NCBI RefSeq assembly: GCF_016808335.1
Contig: NC_053153.1
Coordinates: 21,835,033 to 21,899,032, forward strand
DNA: 64,000 nucleotides
Source: Panicum virgatum
Lineage: Eukaryota > Streptophyta > Magnoliopsida > Poales > Poaceae
Direction of reading: 5' to 3'
Made by a program: the position numbers and the translations under genes. The number at the start of each line of letters is the position of its first letter. Position 1 is the first letter of the stretch. This document shows positions 1 through 13,100 of the stretch, piece after piece. The notes below the pieces were generated by a model, which saw only the letters and a list, made by a program, of their open reading frames with translations, was not told the origin of the DNA and did no database searches.

Positions 1-201
1 GCCTATAAATGACCCCAGCTGCGCCTCATCCCTGGCATAGCACCGCCGCCCTTCCCTCTGCACCGACGAGCTCGGGCCCACTGCCGAACTCGTCCCTCCA
101 CTCCATCCCAGCCCATTTCGACACCCCAGCGACATTCCCCTCCCCCTCCTGAAGCTCCTGAGCCCGACTGCACCTCACAAACCCCAACGGAGCCTCGCCG
201 C

Positions 202-2065
202 CACAACTAGAGAAAGGACCATCAACACCGGTTGAAAATGAGCATAGGTACCGGTTTTGGAACCGATACTAAGTAACCGAGACCAATGTGACTACCTAAG
301 ACACCAGGTAAATAACCCGGTGCCTAAGACCTCCATTGGTACCGGTTGGTAATACCAACCGGTACCAGAATCGCTACGGCCGTTCTCTAGCATCTTCTCC
401 CATTCCCCCCTCCCCCCCGTTCCCCTCGCATCATTCACAGGAATCATGCTCCAAAGAATGTTCAAATATTAAATCCATCGAACAAAATAGTCATGTCTCA
501 CAAATCATCCAAAGAATAGTTCACAAGATACATCCAATCAATACAATCCCATATACATATCTGTTTCTGAAAAATAAGAAGAAAAAAAAGAGAAGAAATC
601 ACCCACGCGGCCGGCTCCCGTCCTACTCCGGCGGCGGCGTCAGCCCGCTCACTCCCCCGATGGCAGCCGGCTCCCGCAGACACGCAGCGGTGGCGGCCTG
701 CGCGGCCTACGGGAGCTACGGCCGGCTCCCGCAGCTGTGGCAGCCCGCGCGCCCCACGGCGGCGGTGGCAGCCCGAGCGCCCCACGCCAGCTCCCGCGGC
801 GGTGGCCAGCGCGCCCCACGGCGTCGTCGGCGGCGGTCGGCTCCCACGCGCATGCCAGAGAGTGCGTGAGCTTCTGAATCGAAATGTGGAGCAGCAGATT
901 AGCAAGAAAGGCTCGCATATAGTTTACCTCGAAGGGGAATTGCATGGTGCTCGGTGGGCGCAGGCATGGGAACGGCCATGCCTTGCTCTGGCCGTGCGGC
1001 CCATCCGTCTGATGCGGCCAGTGGCTCCCCGCCGTACGGCTGCTCGCCGCCACCTCCATGGCGTCCAAGCGACTAAGCGTGATGCCTCCTCACCGGATCT
1101 GGCCGCTTCATGCCTGGATCCGCAAGAGGGAGCCACCGCCGGTCCATCCACGAACAGGGACCGAGCATACGCCAAGTGCATCCTGCATCCCGCAAGCTTG
1201 CCGTCGGGCAGGGTGAGCACCGCGCCACCTGTTCATCTCCTCAACAACAAATGAATCAAAGGTCCAATTCCCATCAAGCAAGCAAGACAAAGCAACGGAA
1301 GAAAACTATACAGATGCAACCATCGGTCTTAATTCTTGTATGTGCAAGCATGGGAGAGAGAAAAGGAGCGCCAATCTCGTGTGGCCAAATCTAGTAGCAC
1401 ATCTAGTAGCACCGTCCCGAGCTTGAGCTCAGCCCCACCTGCCGCTATAACTTACCTCGAGCGACAGGAGCTGAGGATGGTGACCATGGCCATGGCGATG
1501 CAGACGATGAAGCTGCTCATGACCCAGACCACCTTGGCAATGAGCTTTCGGCACATGGGCTCGATCCACCAGCCTGACCTCTATGGCGTGGGAGAGAGGA
1601 GCAATGGGGAGAAGATCGAAGAGATGGGTGCTGGGCGGTGGAGAGGATAAGAGAGTGGGGGTCTGTGCGGTGGAGAGAAGAGATGGGTGGTCAGGACTTA
1701 AAATATCGAAGGAGATCAGGCCGGCCATCGGTACCGGGTATTCATTTCAACCGGTGCCTATGTCCAGGGCCAGCACAGGCACCGGGTCATGGAATGACCC
1801 GGTGCTAATGTCTGCTCCATAAGTACCGGGTCGTGCCACCACCCGGTGTCATTGATGCATGGCCAATTTAGTACCGGCTGATGGAGTTAACCGGTGCTTT
1901 TGTCAGTGCATTGGCATTGGTTTGTGCCGTGGCGCGCCTTGCCAGCGCTCGGCGCATGCCAAAAGTACCGGCTATTGATGCAGCCGGTGCTGATGTCTCA
2001 CATTAGTACCAGTTCAAGCAATAAGTGGTTCCTTTGGCCTGGATCTTTAGCCTGTTTTCTATTCG
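202..2065. mobile_element. CACTA-like non-autonomous element nested in the LTR (right border approximate)
   Basis: The left border begins CACAACTAGAGAAAGG, a decayed form of the CACTA terminus CACTACTAGAAAA. Both flanks carry many short subterminal motifs built on ACCGGT and ACCGGG (230-370 and 1725-2010), in direct and inverted order, as CACTA elements usually do. At 338-363 the motif forms an inverted repeat. The right border is degraded and lies between about 2010 and 2065; I could not confirm the expected 3-base target duplication. The interior (370-1725) is GC-rich with no transposase. A short minus-strand exon-like stretch (1456-1556) may be a captured gene piece. The LTR continues on both sides. 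Confidence 0.5.
1456..1556 (-). pseudogene. Exon-like fragment inside the CACTA-like element
   Basis: On the minus strand an ATG at 1556 opens a 33-codon stretch starting MCRKLIAK and continuing as a hydrophobic, membrane-like segment (VVWVMSSFIVCIAMAMV). It ends at a clean splice-donor-like site (TCGAG|gtaagt, donor at 1455). No partner exon was identified. It may be a gene fragment captured by the element, or element-encoded. I do not recognise the protein, and a stretch this short could occur by chance. Confidence 0.25.
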
Positions 2066-4653
2066 CCAGCGGACCGAACCATCACCGGCCGCCGCTCGCC
2101 ATGGCCCCGTCGCTCCCGGCCACCACTCCTCATCCTGAAGCCACCTACAGATGTGCGAGAGCTCCCTTACTGTTTCGCCCAACTTTTCCCTCGCCACCGT
2201 GACCTCCCCTCGCCGGAATTTGGCCGGAGCCGAGCTCCCCACGCCGGCCATGGTCCAGGGACCCGATTGCAAGGGTTCAAAACTTTCCAAGGTCTTTTCT
2301 GCAAAATTTTCAGTTCCTTTTTTTCTTTTAAACCTTGTGAACTTTGAAAAATCCTAGAAAATGGTAGAAAATCAAAAAAATGCCAAATTAATTTTGTTGT
2401 GTTCCTTTCAACTAGCTCTATAACCTTGGTTACTCAAGTTTGCATGAAACTTTATTTTGTGTGCTCTAATTTATTTGTTAGCAAATGAGTAATTTAATTG
2501 TATATTTTTAACCATAACTTTGTTATGCTTAATTTTTGGAACCTAGTCTCCTTTTGCCATGAGTTGTCTTGTATAAAATTTGTGGATCAAATGCTTGAAT
2601 TTTGCTTGTTGTTTTATGTGCTTTGCTTAATTCCAACATATACAATTGTTTATTTTATTAGAGCATGTTTTTATTAATTTCTTGGGGTCATCTTTTTACC
2701 ATGAGTTCTACTAATCATAATTAGATTATGATAATTTTTGGAATAATTTTTGCTTTGTTTAGCTTGAGTTTGTGATTTATTCTTGAGTTCTAGGGTTAAT
2801 TCATGCATACTAGTGTTGTTTCTGTTTTTATTAATTCATGTTTTCTTAGTGTAGTTAATCTTATTATTTTATGGAGTTTGTTATGTTTTCTTTTACTCTA
2901 TAAATAATTGCCCAGTAAAGTAAAACTTTTAAGTTTAATCTTAAATGTTTATTTTATTGGATTACAACTTTTAGTGAAGAAAAGCTATACTTAAGTACTT
3001 CACTAATTTTAGATATTGCATTGCATATAGAAACGCTATCATTAGTCGACGAAACGTACGAACTTATCCAGGAACCAGACGGGATATTTTCGAAGCCCAA
3101 GTCAACATTACGGAAGATAACGAAGACCTGAACGTGAACCCGGAGTCCGAGAGTGAACTACATGGAGTCCAACCAACATCGTGGAATTAACTGAAGTTCC
3201 GAACTTCGATTCGGAAGAGCTGAAGTCTACTAACTCTATAGACTCTACTAAAGGCAAGCCCCGGTGCATAATCCTATTATTTTAAATTATGCAATTTATT
3301 TTATATGTGCATTTAAGTTATTGGAGTTGAATGAAAATCTTAGGTGCATAATTCTAGAAACCTATTGTTTGAACACTAGAAATAGAGTTCGACTAGATGC
3401 TATGCTAATAGGACCGGTAAAAGTCGAGTGATGGCCTGTCGCTCGCGAGCTTTATAGGAGTTGATTGTTTACTCTCTTGCAATCACTATAAGGACCATGG
3501 ACGGATTTGATCAACCTCTTCGATTGAAATCCGTCTGTGTCGATAAATTTGCTAAGGTCGCAGTGTGCTGGTGATCGTGGTTAAGCGTTTGAAAGTACTA
3601 TCCACATGCCGTGAATTATGGGTAAGCGGCAAGCCTAGTAACTCCTCGGCCCGGCAAATGGACATACCTCCCACTCTCTCTTAGAGATAGGGAATTAAAA
3701 TTATGTTGAAAGATAGGTTGCGCAATCGATCACGGCTATGAGGGAAGAGGTTGGTGCCCTATAGTCGTACAACTAGAGTGCAGAGAAGGGCGGTTCTCTG
3801 TACTCGGGGAGAGTAGCACTGATCCATGAACCGGAATGAGAAGCAAACAGTTGCTTCGGAGTGACTCAACTGTGCTCCATGCGTGTGTGTTAGGTTTTAC
3901 CTTGCAAGGATTGAAATTCGGTTCGAACTGTTCCACCTCTCACGGATATTGAGACTGCTTAATCGCTTTGCCACACGGAGTAAGAAGTGGAACAATGATA
4001 ATATTCAATCTTGTTGAATGCATATAATTTTTTCTCTACCATGCTTGTATAGATAGGTGCAAATCTAGAACGGTTAATCCAACTAGAATCTGAAAGCTAA
4101 AACTTGAAATTAAGGACATACTCTTTATTGCTTTTCAACAAATAAACTCCAGAGCCTTCACAAGCCTTGCATGTCTAGTTAAAGGGTTGTTATATACCCT
4201 CAGGCAGGTCAGTCTTGCTGAGTATTAATATACACAGTCTTGCTTTTAACCTTGTTTTCAGGTAACCTTTGGAGTGCTTGGTGAGATTGATATCATGTAC
4301 AGGCTTCATCATGATGTCATATATCATCGCTAGATATCGTTTTTTTTCCGCTGTTTGTAAACTCTGAAGAACTTATCTACTTTCAAACTTTTGAGGTACT
4401 CCGTCTGAATTCTCAAACTCAGTTTATGATAATTTTTACCTGTGAAGTTTATATTGTAAAATTTTGTTTATTGTAATCTCTGGGCTCATCTTCGAGTGAG
4501 GTATGTTGTTTCGATCTGAAATACAGTGGTTTTATCGGGACTTTACCCGACAAACTGCCAAATTGCTTCGGTTAAAGTGTGTGTTAACCATTTTAGCTGT
4601 TAGGATAATGGTTAATGTACTTGAACCGGATTAATTTAGGCGGTTCTGTCACA

Positions 4654-5041
4654 GTGTCATTGACAAATGGACTTTAGTCCATGCCGTATGCGAGTCGGAC
4701 CAGCCTGTATAAATGACTACTATATGTATCCAATACTAACATCAACTCTATATATAAACTTATATAGTTCTGCTCACCACGTTGTGTGCCGGACGTATGT
4801 ACACTGGACGCCCGCGCACACGGACGGGCATGGCTACGATGCATGGGAGTGCAGCGGTCGCCATGATGCCAGCTGAGCAAGCAATCGATCTACTCAAAAG
4901 TCAAACTCAAGATGTGATTTAATCCTATAATCCGACAAGCATAATGTGATACAAATTAAAAATGAAGGTGCTAATTAATCCGTCTTCTCATCCCACATGC
5001 TGTATTTAGTTTGTGATAAAATTTGGATTTTAGTACTGTAG
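4654..5041. other. Intergenic spacer, no gene seen
   Basis: Short spacer between the long LTR and the inverted solo LTR. Frames of up to 69 codons on both strands have no recognisable content. The last five bases (TGTAG, 5037-5041) are the left target duplication of the next element. Confidence 0.6.
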
Positions 5042-5532
5042 TGTTGATGCAGAATTGGTCAACACACAAGCGCTAGAACGCGCGGATCGCAACGATCAGA
5101 TCACCAGCGATGAACTCCGGCGACCGGTCAGACCGGTCGCGCCAACCGGTCAGACCGGTTGGGCGCAGACAGCACCGCAAATACCTAGAACCTCAAGGTC
5201 GGGAGGTACCCCGTCGGAGCTCGAAGATCTAGGGTTGTCTTGAGGTCGGCAGGCCACTCAAGACGCCCTTGAATGCCGTAGAAATGAGCAAAGATCAGCA
5301 CGAGGTTGGAAAAGCTAGGGTTTGGAGAAAAATAGTAAATTGATTGATTCGATTGGGTAGAAGGACCTCAATCGGCCATGGTCTTTATATTTATAGGCCG
5401 GGGAAGACGTACCCCTTCCAAATTGGATTACAAACGGATTCCATAATACAAACCCTAACTCTACTCGGACTGCACAGGCTCAGACCGGTCAGACTGGTCG
5501 GCCTCGGTGTTTGCCAATTTTGGCCTCCAATA
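5042..5532 (-). mobile_element. Solo LTR, inverted, same family as the 54546-58496 retrotransposon
   Basis: Read on the minus strand this 491-bp unit ends ...GCATCAACA, like the 54546-58496 LTRs (...GCGTCAACA), and begins TATTGGAGGCCAAAATTGG, resembling their TGTTGACAGCCAAAATTGG start with the terminal TG decayed to TA. It carries the family's ACCGGTCAGACCGGT motifs (5120-5162 and 5480-5500) and a TATA box (TATAAATA, minus strand, 5388-5395) in the same context. Five-base target duplications TGTAG flank it at 5037-5041 and 5533-5537, so it was inserted as a unit and reduced to one LTR. Confidence 0.8.
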
Positions 5533-5537
5533 TGTAG

Positions 5538-7550
5538 TATATTTTAATACTCCATATATATATCTGAAAATTTGATATGATGGATGCTGTAGAAATTTTT
5601 TGGAAACTAAACATGGCCACAATTGACAATACTGCAGAGGAAGAACCTCGCTTTGACTGACGTGGGAGCTCAAGTGCACTGCAGTAGTGCACCTAAAGAA
5701 ACCCAACCTAGCTAGCTGCCACGTCTCCACGTGCCGTGTCTGGGCGGCGGGCGCGCGCACGGTTGCGAAACTGGCGGGCACTTGCGACAGGGGTATGACA
5801 GTATGCTACGAGCGAGCCCTCATGGGAGACCCCCATGATGAGGAACATGATGCATGTATGCCGTGGAGTGGGCACCGCACCACTCTACTGAACCCACCCG
5901 CCAACCTTGTTCTGCCGCCGCTTGCCTCGTCTTTTCGGGGGATCTATTCCCCGCATATGCGAGGGCGGCGCATCGCATCGCAGAAGACAGAGTCGGACCC
6001 CACCCCGCCCTTGCTGCCCCGCCTCCCTCGGCTCCTCCGCCGCCACCCTCCACCACCGCCATGCTAACCGAGCTCGGCAGCTCGCCGTTGCGCCGTTCAG
6101 CCGCCGCCGCGCCGCCTTCTTCTCGCCCCCGCCGCTGGCACCGCCCACCGGGGGTCCGGCCCCGCCCGCCCGGCGGCGCTCCCGCGCCGCCGCGCCCTCC
6201 GCCAGCCGAACCGCCTCCGCCGCCGCCGAGCCCTCCTCTATGGTCGGCGGCCATGGAGCCGCCCCACCCCCAACAACTCGGGATCATAAGGCCGCCCCAC
6301 CCCCAGCAACCCGGGATCATAAGGTCGCCGGCGACCTCCACCACCCCGGCCGCCGGCGACCTCGCCGACGGCCGCTCCGCCCACCAACCACCGCTCCCCG
6401 GCCACCCCCCTCCCCTAGCTTGATGGCGGCCGCACACCCCCTCCCCTAGCTCGGGCAAGAAGAAGAACAGGAGCTTCCTCCCCTTCTGTGACAGCGCGGC
6501 GATTTCTCGCTCGCGTGATGAATAGATTTCGTCCATCTTTTCCGGCCTCGCAGATCAGACGGCGAACGCCACTTTGGAACGCCCAACCGTCCCTTTCTGG
6601 CTTTCTCCTTTCGCCTTCAATGCATCCAAGAAAAAAAAAGAAAGTTTCTTGTATGCCATTAGAAATTATAGCCACCCATCCTATACCATCCAAATTATAT
6701 CATCTTTTCAATCGCGTCATTTATAATTTCTCATCTCTTAAATATCATTACCGTTATATTTTAAAAAATATATTGTGACAGCCGGATCCATCCAATCTTA
6801 TTCTTTTATTTTTATCTCTTTCCAACCTTATCCTCGATCCGGCCACATCATCTCCCTTCTCCATTTTCCCCAAATCGCCGGCCACAAGCCCACAAACAGC
6901 GCTCCCATGCCACCCGCTCCGCTCCCACACGCTCGACTAGGAGTGCGGCCTCTTGCGCAGGCGCTCCACACCGCTTCTGGTCAAGCGCGGTTCCTCGTGC
7001 AAGCGCGACACCAATCAATCTAGTGGCCCACTGCGCTACTCGTGTAAACTCCTGTTACCTATTGCTAGATAAAAGGATAGACAGGGATATAATTCTATAT
7101 GATTGTATTATTATATCTACGGTTTTAACTATCATCGGGATTTTTTTATTATTGAGAATAAGAATGCATGTAAGCTACTATAAAATTGGTCACCTCATAT
7201 AGTCCCCTAGTCACAGGGTCGCACCATTGCCGACTACAAAAGTCCGCCCCCAATTTTCTTCATAAACAATCATAAGATCCACGATCGGACACCGGATGGA
7301 CGTCATCATTCTCCACTAATGGCTCTCTCGACACAACTTTACGGCAAAAAGGCACACGAATCTTACTATTACTAATTGGAGACTCCTTTGGAGTCTTCAT
7401 GTGAAGTCACCTAGGATTCTAGGTGGACACTCTGAAAAAATAAAGAAATCTTATAAATTCTCATAAAAATCAGAAACATCCAGCCATCAATCCAACAACT
7501 CTAAATATAATAGCCATTGGATCTGTTATCTTTTCTAATAAATTATTCAC
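5538..7550. other. Gene-poor region with a GC-rich Pro-rich tract
   Basis: 5880-6480 is very GC-rich and gives overlapping Pro/Ala/Arg-rich frames on both strands (for example 5854-6423, 189 codons). I see no conserved domain, no matching splice structure and no clear promoter, so I do not call a gene; it may be an old element or a promoter/5' UTR relic. From about 6700 the sequence turns AT-rich. At 7408-7425 there is a small perfect hairpin, CACCTAG-GATT-CTAGGTG, of the kind seen inside DNA transposons. Confidence 0.4.
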
Positions 7551-7735
7551 CTCTGCCATTATGAAAATAGGCTAAAGTAACCCCCTAAATATGTATCTAA
7601 ATTACCCACATCTGCCATTATAAAAAAAATCTAAAGTGATCTCCTAATCTTTGTGTAAATTGCCCACCTATGCCATTATAAAAATAATACAAATACCCCT
7701 AAATTTGCATATAAAGTATCCAATTATGTCATTAT
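7551..7735. repeat. Degenerate tandem repeat, about 59-bp unit, just over three copies
   Basis: The phrase 'TGCCATTAT' recurs at about 59-base spacing, each time followed by an A-rich run, 'taaag/aaat', a C-run with 'CTAA', and 'aaattaCCCA' or a variant. Units have diverged by scattered substitutions. The repeat lies in AT-rich DNA without a gene. Confidence 0.65.
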
Positions 7736-8640
7736 TATTACAAGTTAAATTACTCATAAATCTTAATCTAAGCTATATAATTATAATAATATATTAAAGT
7801 GTACCATATAAAATTCTAAATTTACTATTTCTATCATTATTAATATATTATTTATATAAAAATACTACCCACGACATATGTCACCATTTATTCATGTATG
7901 ATAGTAGAGATAAGAATACCAGTTTACAAACAAAAGGTTCAACTAAACATATATTGAATACACATGGAGGTGCACAAAATGAAATCTATTGTAACTAAAT
8001 AATATATATATATATTAGAGTATGTGTTAGAATATTTAATAGATGAAAAAGGGTGTGAGATAAATAATTATAATTATTGATCTTATTTTTATATTAATTC
8101 TAATTAGCCAGTGCGGCAGCACTAGTTCTCTAAATATGAAGTGTTGGCATGCTAGATTGCCCACAAAGGGATATGCAGAAAGGATGTCCCACTGTCCCCC
8201 TGTAGCCAAAATTGACAAGAAATTAAATTATAGGTCACTAATAAGCCTGTGACCGGTGACTTTGCAGGCCGACAGCTGTGCTGACAGGGACGGCGTTGTC
8301 AAGGTCTATTTTTCACATAACATCCTGACTAGGACCCGGGGTTTGTCCGTGCCACGTCACTCCAATGCTGTCGCTTTCATCTTAAACTTGGTGGTGACTG
8401 AGGCGGGGGCGTGATGAGCTGTCGCAGAACCCGTCCACCCCGCCCCTGCAAGTCTTTGCTGCTGTTATATGTCTTTTTTTTTTCTCCGGAGGCCCATTAC
8501 GGTCCATTATTACACATGCATGCGTGTTTCTGATGCCACGCAGAAGACATCACCCGGATATGTAGAATAATTTCGAGTAAATTCAAGATCAAATATGAAA
8601 CTCATATTTTCTATACCAATTAGTCCAATAAAATTTCTGG
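7736..8640. other. AT-rich intergenic DNA
   Basis: No gene recognised. A short (TA)n run occurs near 8001-8016. A GC-richer patch at 8250-8470 has no coding signature I can support. Confidence 0.5.
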
Positions 8641-10180
8641 TGTGCCTATATGTTCTCATCAAATCTAGATCATATTTTCAATAGAATATTTTTATTTGTT
8701 CCAGAACGTTTATTTCAAAATGTTTTTTCTTAAAACATTTTATTTTGTTCTCAAAACAATTATTGTTTCTTAATTCAGAATACTTTTTCTTAGAACATCT
8801 TCATTTGTTTTGGGAACACTTCATTTTGTTATGTTCCATAATACTTTTTCATTTTGTTTTGAGAACATTTCATTTTTGTTCTCGGAACAATCTACATTTT
8901 TTAGTGTTTCTTTTGTTCAAAACAATTTTTTCATGGAATATTTTTATATGTTCCAAAATAATTTTAAAATACAACAATATTTTTGTATTCGTATTGGAAT
9001 TCATATTTGAAAAATGTTTGTAGTCATTGCATGTGCTACCGTTCTCTCCTGTGACATGTGGGTCCCTGCTTCTGCCGTGTCTATTTAACGCGCGCGGCTG
9101 TGCCCTCCCCATCTCATCGTATAAAGTGTTTCGAGCTCTCCTCCCCGGCTATTCGGTTCGTTAAGGCCTATCAAGCGGATGGCCTATACTTAGCTGTGTC
9201 GACTTTTTCTCTTTGATGACTCTTTTCTATTCCTCCGCCTTCTATTTTGGAACATTATGAAATGTTCCAAATATTTAGTAATGGCTAAGAACATGTTTGG
9301 AACATTCTGAATTGTTAGTAGCATTTTTATAATGTTTGGAACTTTACAGGATGGCTTAGAATTAGTATTTTTAAATATTTGGAACAATGTAGAAATGTTT
9401 GAAACATTCTGAATTGTTTGTAACATTTTGAAATGTTTGCTAAAGTTTTCTAGGACCGAGGTATTCAGAAATCGGAACATGATGAAATGTTCTACCTATT
9501 TTGAATAATGGGAACGATTTGAAATGTTTGGAACATTCTAAAAACTAGATTTTTTGAAATTTTTGGAACATTCTGAAATGTTCTCTGCATTATGTAAACA
9601 TTCTAAACAAATATGTAATTCTTGAAACATTCTAAAGTGTTTGGTAAACATTTGGTGGGAAATTTTTGCTAAACATTTTTGCGGAATACTCTGAAAATGT
9701 TTTTCAAACAAACTTGAAATGACTCAGAAACTCAGAATATTATGAAATGCTTACTAACATTTCTAAATGTTTATTCAATGAAAGATTAGAAGTTGATTCT
9801 TTGGCAGAAAAATTTAATCCATGGACGAGCAGTAATGGTTGAAGAAAAAGAGAGCGACTACATCATGGGTTTGTTTGTGATACTCATATCTGGGTGATAG
9901 GCAGGTATGCGTATAGTTAATGGGGGGTGTCTATTCATAGCTCGTGCAACTAGTTATTATACCATCGCACAAGTCCGTCAGAGTTAAAATATTTCAGAGA
10001 TGTAAATTGTTTCAAAACAAAATAAAATGTTCCGAAACAAAATAAAAAATTTCTGAAAAATAGAAATTATTCCGAAACTAAATAAAATGTTCAAACAAGA
10101 TAAAAATTATTCTCAAGATATAAATTTTTTCAAAACAAATAAAAATGTTTTTAAAAAATATCATCAAAATATAATCAAGT
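8640..10180. repeat. Candidate transposon with inverted AT-rich flanks around an array of palindromic 20-mers
   Basis: The left arm (about 8660-9000, plus strand) is rich in phrases such as TTTTGTTCTCGGAACAA. The right arm (about 9985-10180) has the same kind of phrases in the opposite orientation (GTTCCGAAACAAAATAAAA), so the block has loosely inverted ends. Between them, about 9240-9790 holds roughly ten variants of GGAACATTCTGAAATGTTCC. The 9250-9269 copy is a clean hairpin: GGAACATT-ATGA-AATGTTCC. 9050-9190 is a GC-richer island. No transposase or other gene is seen. A MULE-like or other TIR element is my inference; borders are approximate. Confidence 0.45.
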
Positions 10181-13100
10181 GTGGTCTAGTTTTGAAGATC
10201 TCATCATAAAAAACACAACGGTGCAATCGAAATATAATTTGGATAACCCGTTTGTAAAATAGAACATTTTTTAGTTTGAAGTACACGGGAATCAAGACAG
10301 CTGCCGCACCCTCCTCTACAACCCGGTTAATAGGGGAAGAAAGAAACCAAGAAAAAAAAACAAACAAAGAAAAAAGAAAGAAAGGAAGGAAACTAATTAG
10401 CGTTTAGGTTTCACGCACCTTAATAGGCCTCCAATCCGCACGCTACCCCCCGCGCGGCGCGCGGGCGGCACGCATGCCCGTCCGGCTGTTTTTTTTGTGC
10501 GACTCCCATCCGGCTGGTTCTGCCACACAAACAGAACTAATCGCATAAAGCGATAAATAGACTCCCCCGACTGAGGCTGCTCCCTCCTGCTGAGCTGCCT
10601 AACCGCCCAGCTCCGAAGGTCAATTTTGTCGACGAGAATTTATCGTGGGCGAAGGGCATCGGATGCTTGCTGTCAATGCGCGCGGAATTCCATGGCGATC
10701 GATCCAACACAGGAAGTCAAAATCTGGGGTGCTGCACGGGGTAACGGTTTGGATAGATACTTAATTTAAAGTTAGGCAGAAAGTCCAAGATCAAAATGCT
10801 ACTACTATATCCCTGCAGAAAAAGAAAGGATACAAATGGCGACAGCTTGATCTTGGACTTGACTTGGAATAGTCGTAGGGCATTCCCTCCGGCTATGCAT
10901 GGAAACCTGGCTATTTGTTTACGGTTCAGGTAGGTCAAACTTTTGTAAACTTCAGCTATCGATATACTTGGACTAAAAAGACAAAAATATTGCTTAGATT
11001 TTGTGAGGGTAGGAGTTTATTATGTTATCATAGTTGTATGATATTTTGTGAATATATCAGAACAAAAAAAATACTCGCTAAAAGCTACTACACATTAAAT
11101 GAGAAATAACCTCTGTCCCAACGTGAAATGTTCAAAGGCAAGGAGTATACGCTTAAGCCATTACCAAATTGTGAACCTTTCACCTATAATCCGAAATAAG
11201 CGTAACCTTAATCTACATGATAACGCCTTGGGCCTTGGCCCGGTTTAAACGTGCAGGGTCCTTTTTTTCTGAATATGAATTAATTTTCTTTTCTTAAAAC
11301 GAGGCGTAAAAGAGCCTAATAAAATTATGATCTCCCACACACGTATAGTTTCTGCAGATATTAAAGCCTCCATAACAGAGCCTATCAATGTCTACGAAAT
11401 TTTCATGAATCATGGCACATACTATGTTCGCATTATCAAGATTCCTCATTACTAGCATTCTCAGATGTTTGTCTTCCTCCACTAATGAAGGCCGACACCA
11501 TTAAGCCAATCCCCCAAGCAAGCTTTCACAGAAAAGGACTCTCCAATGCCCTGACATGGGCCGCGGAGCCACCCATACCGCACGGTGGGGTAGCTGCCTC
11601 AGCTAGCCGCCGGGAACCACCTGCCGTGCCTGTCTGTCGCGCCCCGCCGGCCGCCGGGAACCCGCCTGCCGTGCCCGTCTGCTGCGCCCCGCCGGCGGCC
11701 CACTGCCGTCCTGCCCCACCTAAAACTTTTTGCTGGCTCCGCCTCTAACATGGGGCAATGGAGGGCACGCGAATAAAGATGCCGCTACTCCTACCACACT
11801 CAAATTATTGTGGACGGCATCTTTTTCCCAGTAGCGTAGCATACTAGAGGCTACAACGAATATGGTTTTGTCTTGAGGATCAAAGGGTTCCTCAAGGAAA
11901 CCAAACCTGTGATCCCCAGTGAAGATACCCTTTCCCCCGTCACGTCAGGCCACGCTTGGGAGGATCAACTGGGTGGGCCAGAGCCTCTTGACTTCCACAC
12001 AAAAACTTTTGGCAACAGTGTTTTCTTGTCATTTGGCTTGCATTGGTACAGGGCAAGGCTCAGGTTCCGGCATGGAAATGGCACTGGAAGAGCCAGTGTG
12101 CCAACTGCCAACTGCCAATTAGGAGCCTCATGCAGTGCCCACTGCCAAACCAGGCATGCAGCCAAGAAATTCCATCGAATTTGTGGTCAGGACAGCTAAT
12201 TGTTCTCGACCTTTGGTGGAGGATAGCAGCCTCAGCTTGGGGCCAACTCAGCATGCCAATGGTGGGTGCTGGGGAACATGCTGTTGCTTTGTGGTGCGGG
12301 GACTGTTTAGCTATTGCACACACCTTGGTGGTTTTTTTAGGATCACGTTTTCACCCTTTTTACTAAGTAATATAACTGCCAAATAAGCTTCCCTATTTTG
12401 TATACAAGAAAAAAGTTCGCACAATATGGGCATAATTGACACCTAGTTTAGTTTGTTTGATACTACCGTGGATAACTCGTGTTCACGAATTGCATTTTCG
12501 ACATTTATATATAGTTACCTGCATCCACATGTGCATTTATAGCCACGGAATTGCTTAATGCAAATCTCTTATTAATAAATTCTACACCTACATATCCACA
12601 AAAAATACAATTTCCTTTCGTAAAATATAGATGCAATTGTGCAACTACAACCAAAAATACAAGTCTTGGGTCCAGAAAAAATTGTTTTCTCGCATGGGTC
12701 CTTGGTACTCTCAGCCAATAGGCACGGACCATGATTGCTTAAACTTCCTACTCATCTGATACTTAAGCCAAAAGAGTCACTGAAGCAACAAAAGAGTGCG
12801 TGCGCTTGGGATGAAACATCCCTACAAAAGCCTAAAGTAGCGTTCCAACCTGCAAGAGAAAAAAGGTCAAGGAAACGGGGGAATCCCTTGCCAGTTAGTT
12901 GCAAAAAGGCCAAGCAACTTTTCAGAAAAAAAAATGTGATTGCATACTTGTATGCGGATGTTTTGCAAAAAAAAAAGCCAAGTGTGTGATGCAGGGAAGT
13001 CATGGCTTGCAAAACTGGACACATCGAAGCAGTGTGGCAAAGTTGGAAGTATGTCAATTAATTAACAGGCTATCGGGCACAAAAATTAGCATGTATTTAT

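Larger units (their letters stand above)
1..4653 (+). mobile_element. Long Ty3/gypsy-type LTR (5' end outside window), interrupted by a CACTA-like element
   Basis: The window opens inside what looks like a long LTR. A TATA-like box (CTATAAATGA, 3-12) is followed by GC-rich leader, then after the nested element by about 2.6 kb of AT-rich sequence. The order matches the 28821-32163 solo LTR: GC-rich leader, AT-rich middle, a short acidic-codon-rich stretch (about 3040-3260), a long plain tract, then a 'CTTGCTGAGTA' phrase (4214 onward) and a CA terminus. The proposed end is CTGTCACA at 4653. No gag or pol frame is visible, so it is either a solo LTR or the LTR of an element outside the window. 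Assignment to a Tekay/RIRE3-like lineage rests on LTR length and style and is inference. The left end and target duplication cannot be seen. Confidence 0.55.

Noticed and set aside
5820..6536. Glycine/arginine-rich 238-codon minus frame and proline-rich plus frames
   Set aside because: Mutually overlapping low-complexity frames in GC-rich DNA, with no conserved motif.
7408..7425. Helitron 3' hairpin
   Set aside because: The hairpin is not followed by CTRR and no matching 5' TC end was found.
9240..9790. Heat-shock-element cluster
   Set aside because: GAA and TTC blocks alternate but spacing is irregular (2, 1, 3 bases) and no gene lies downstream; kept as an unexplained palindrome array instead.
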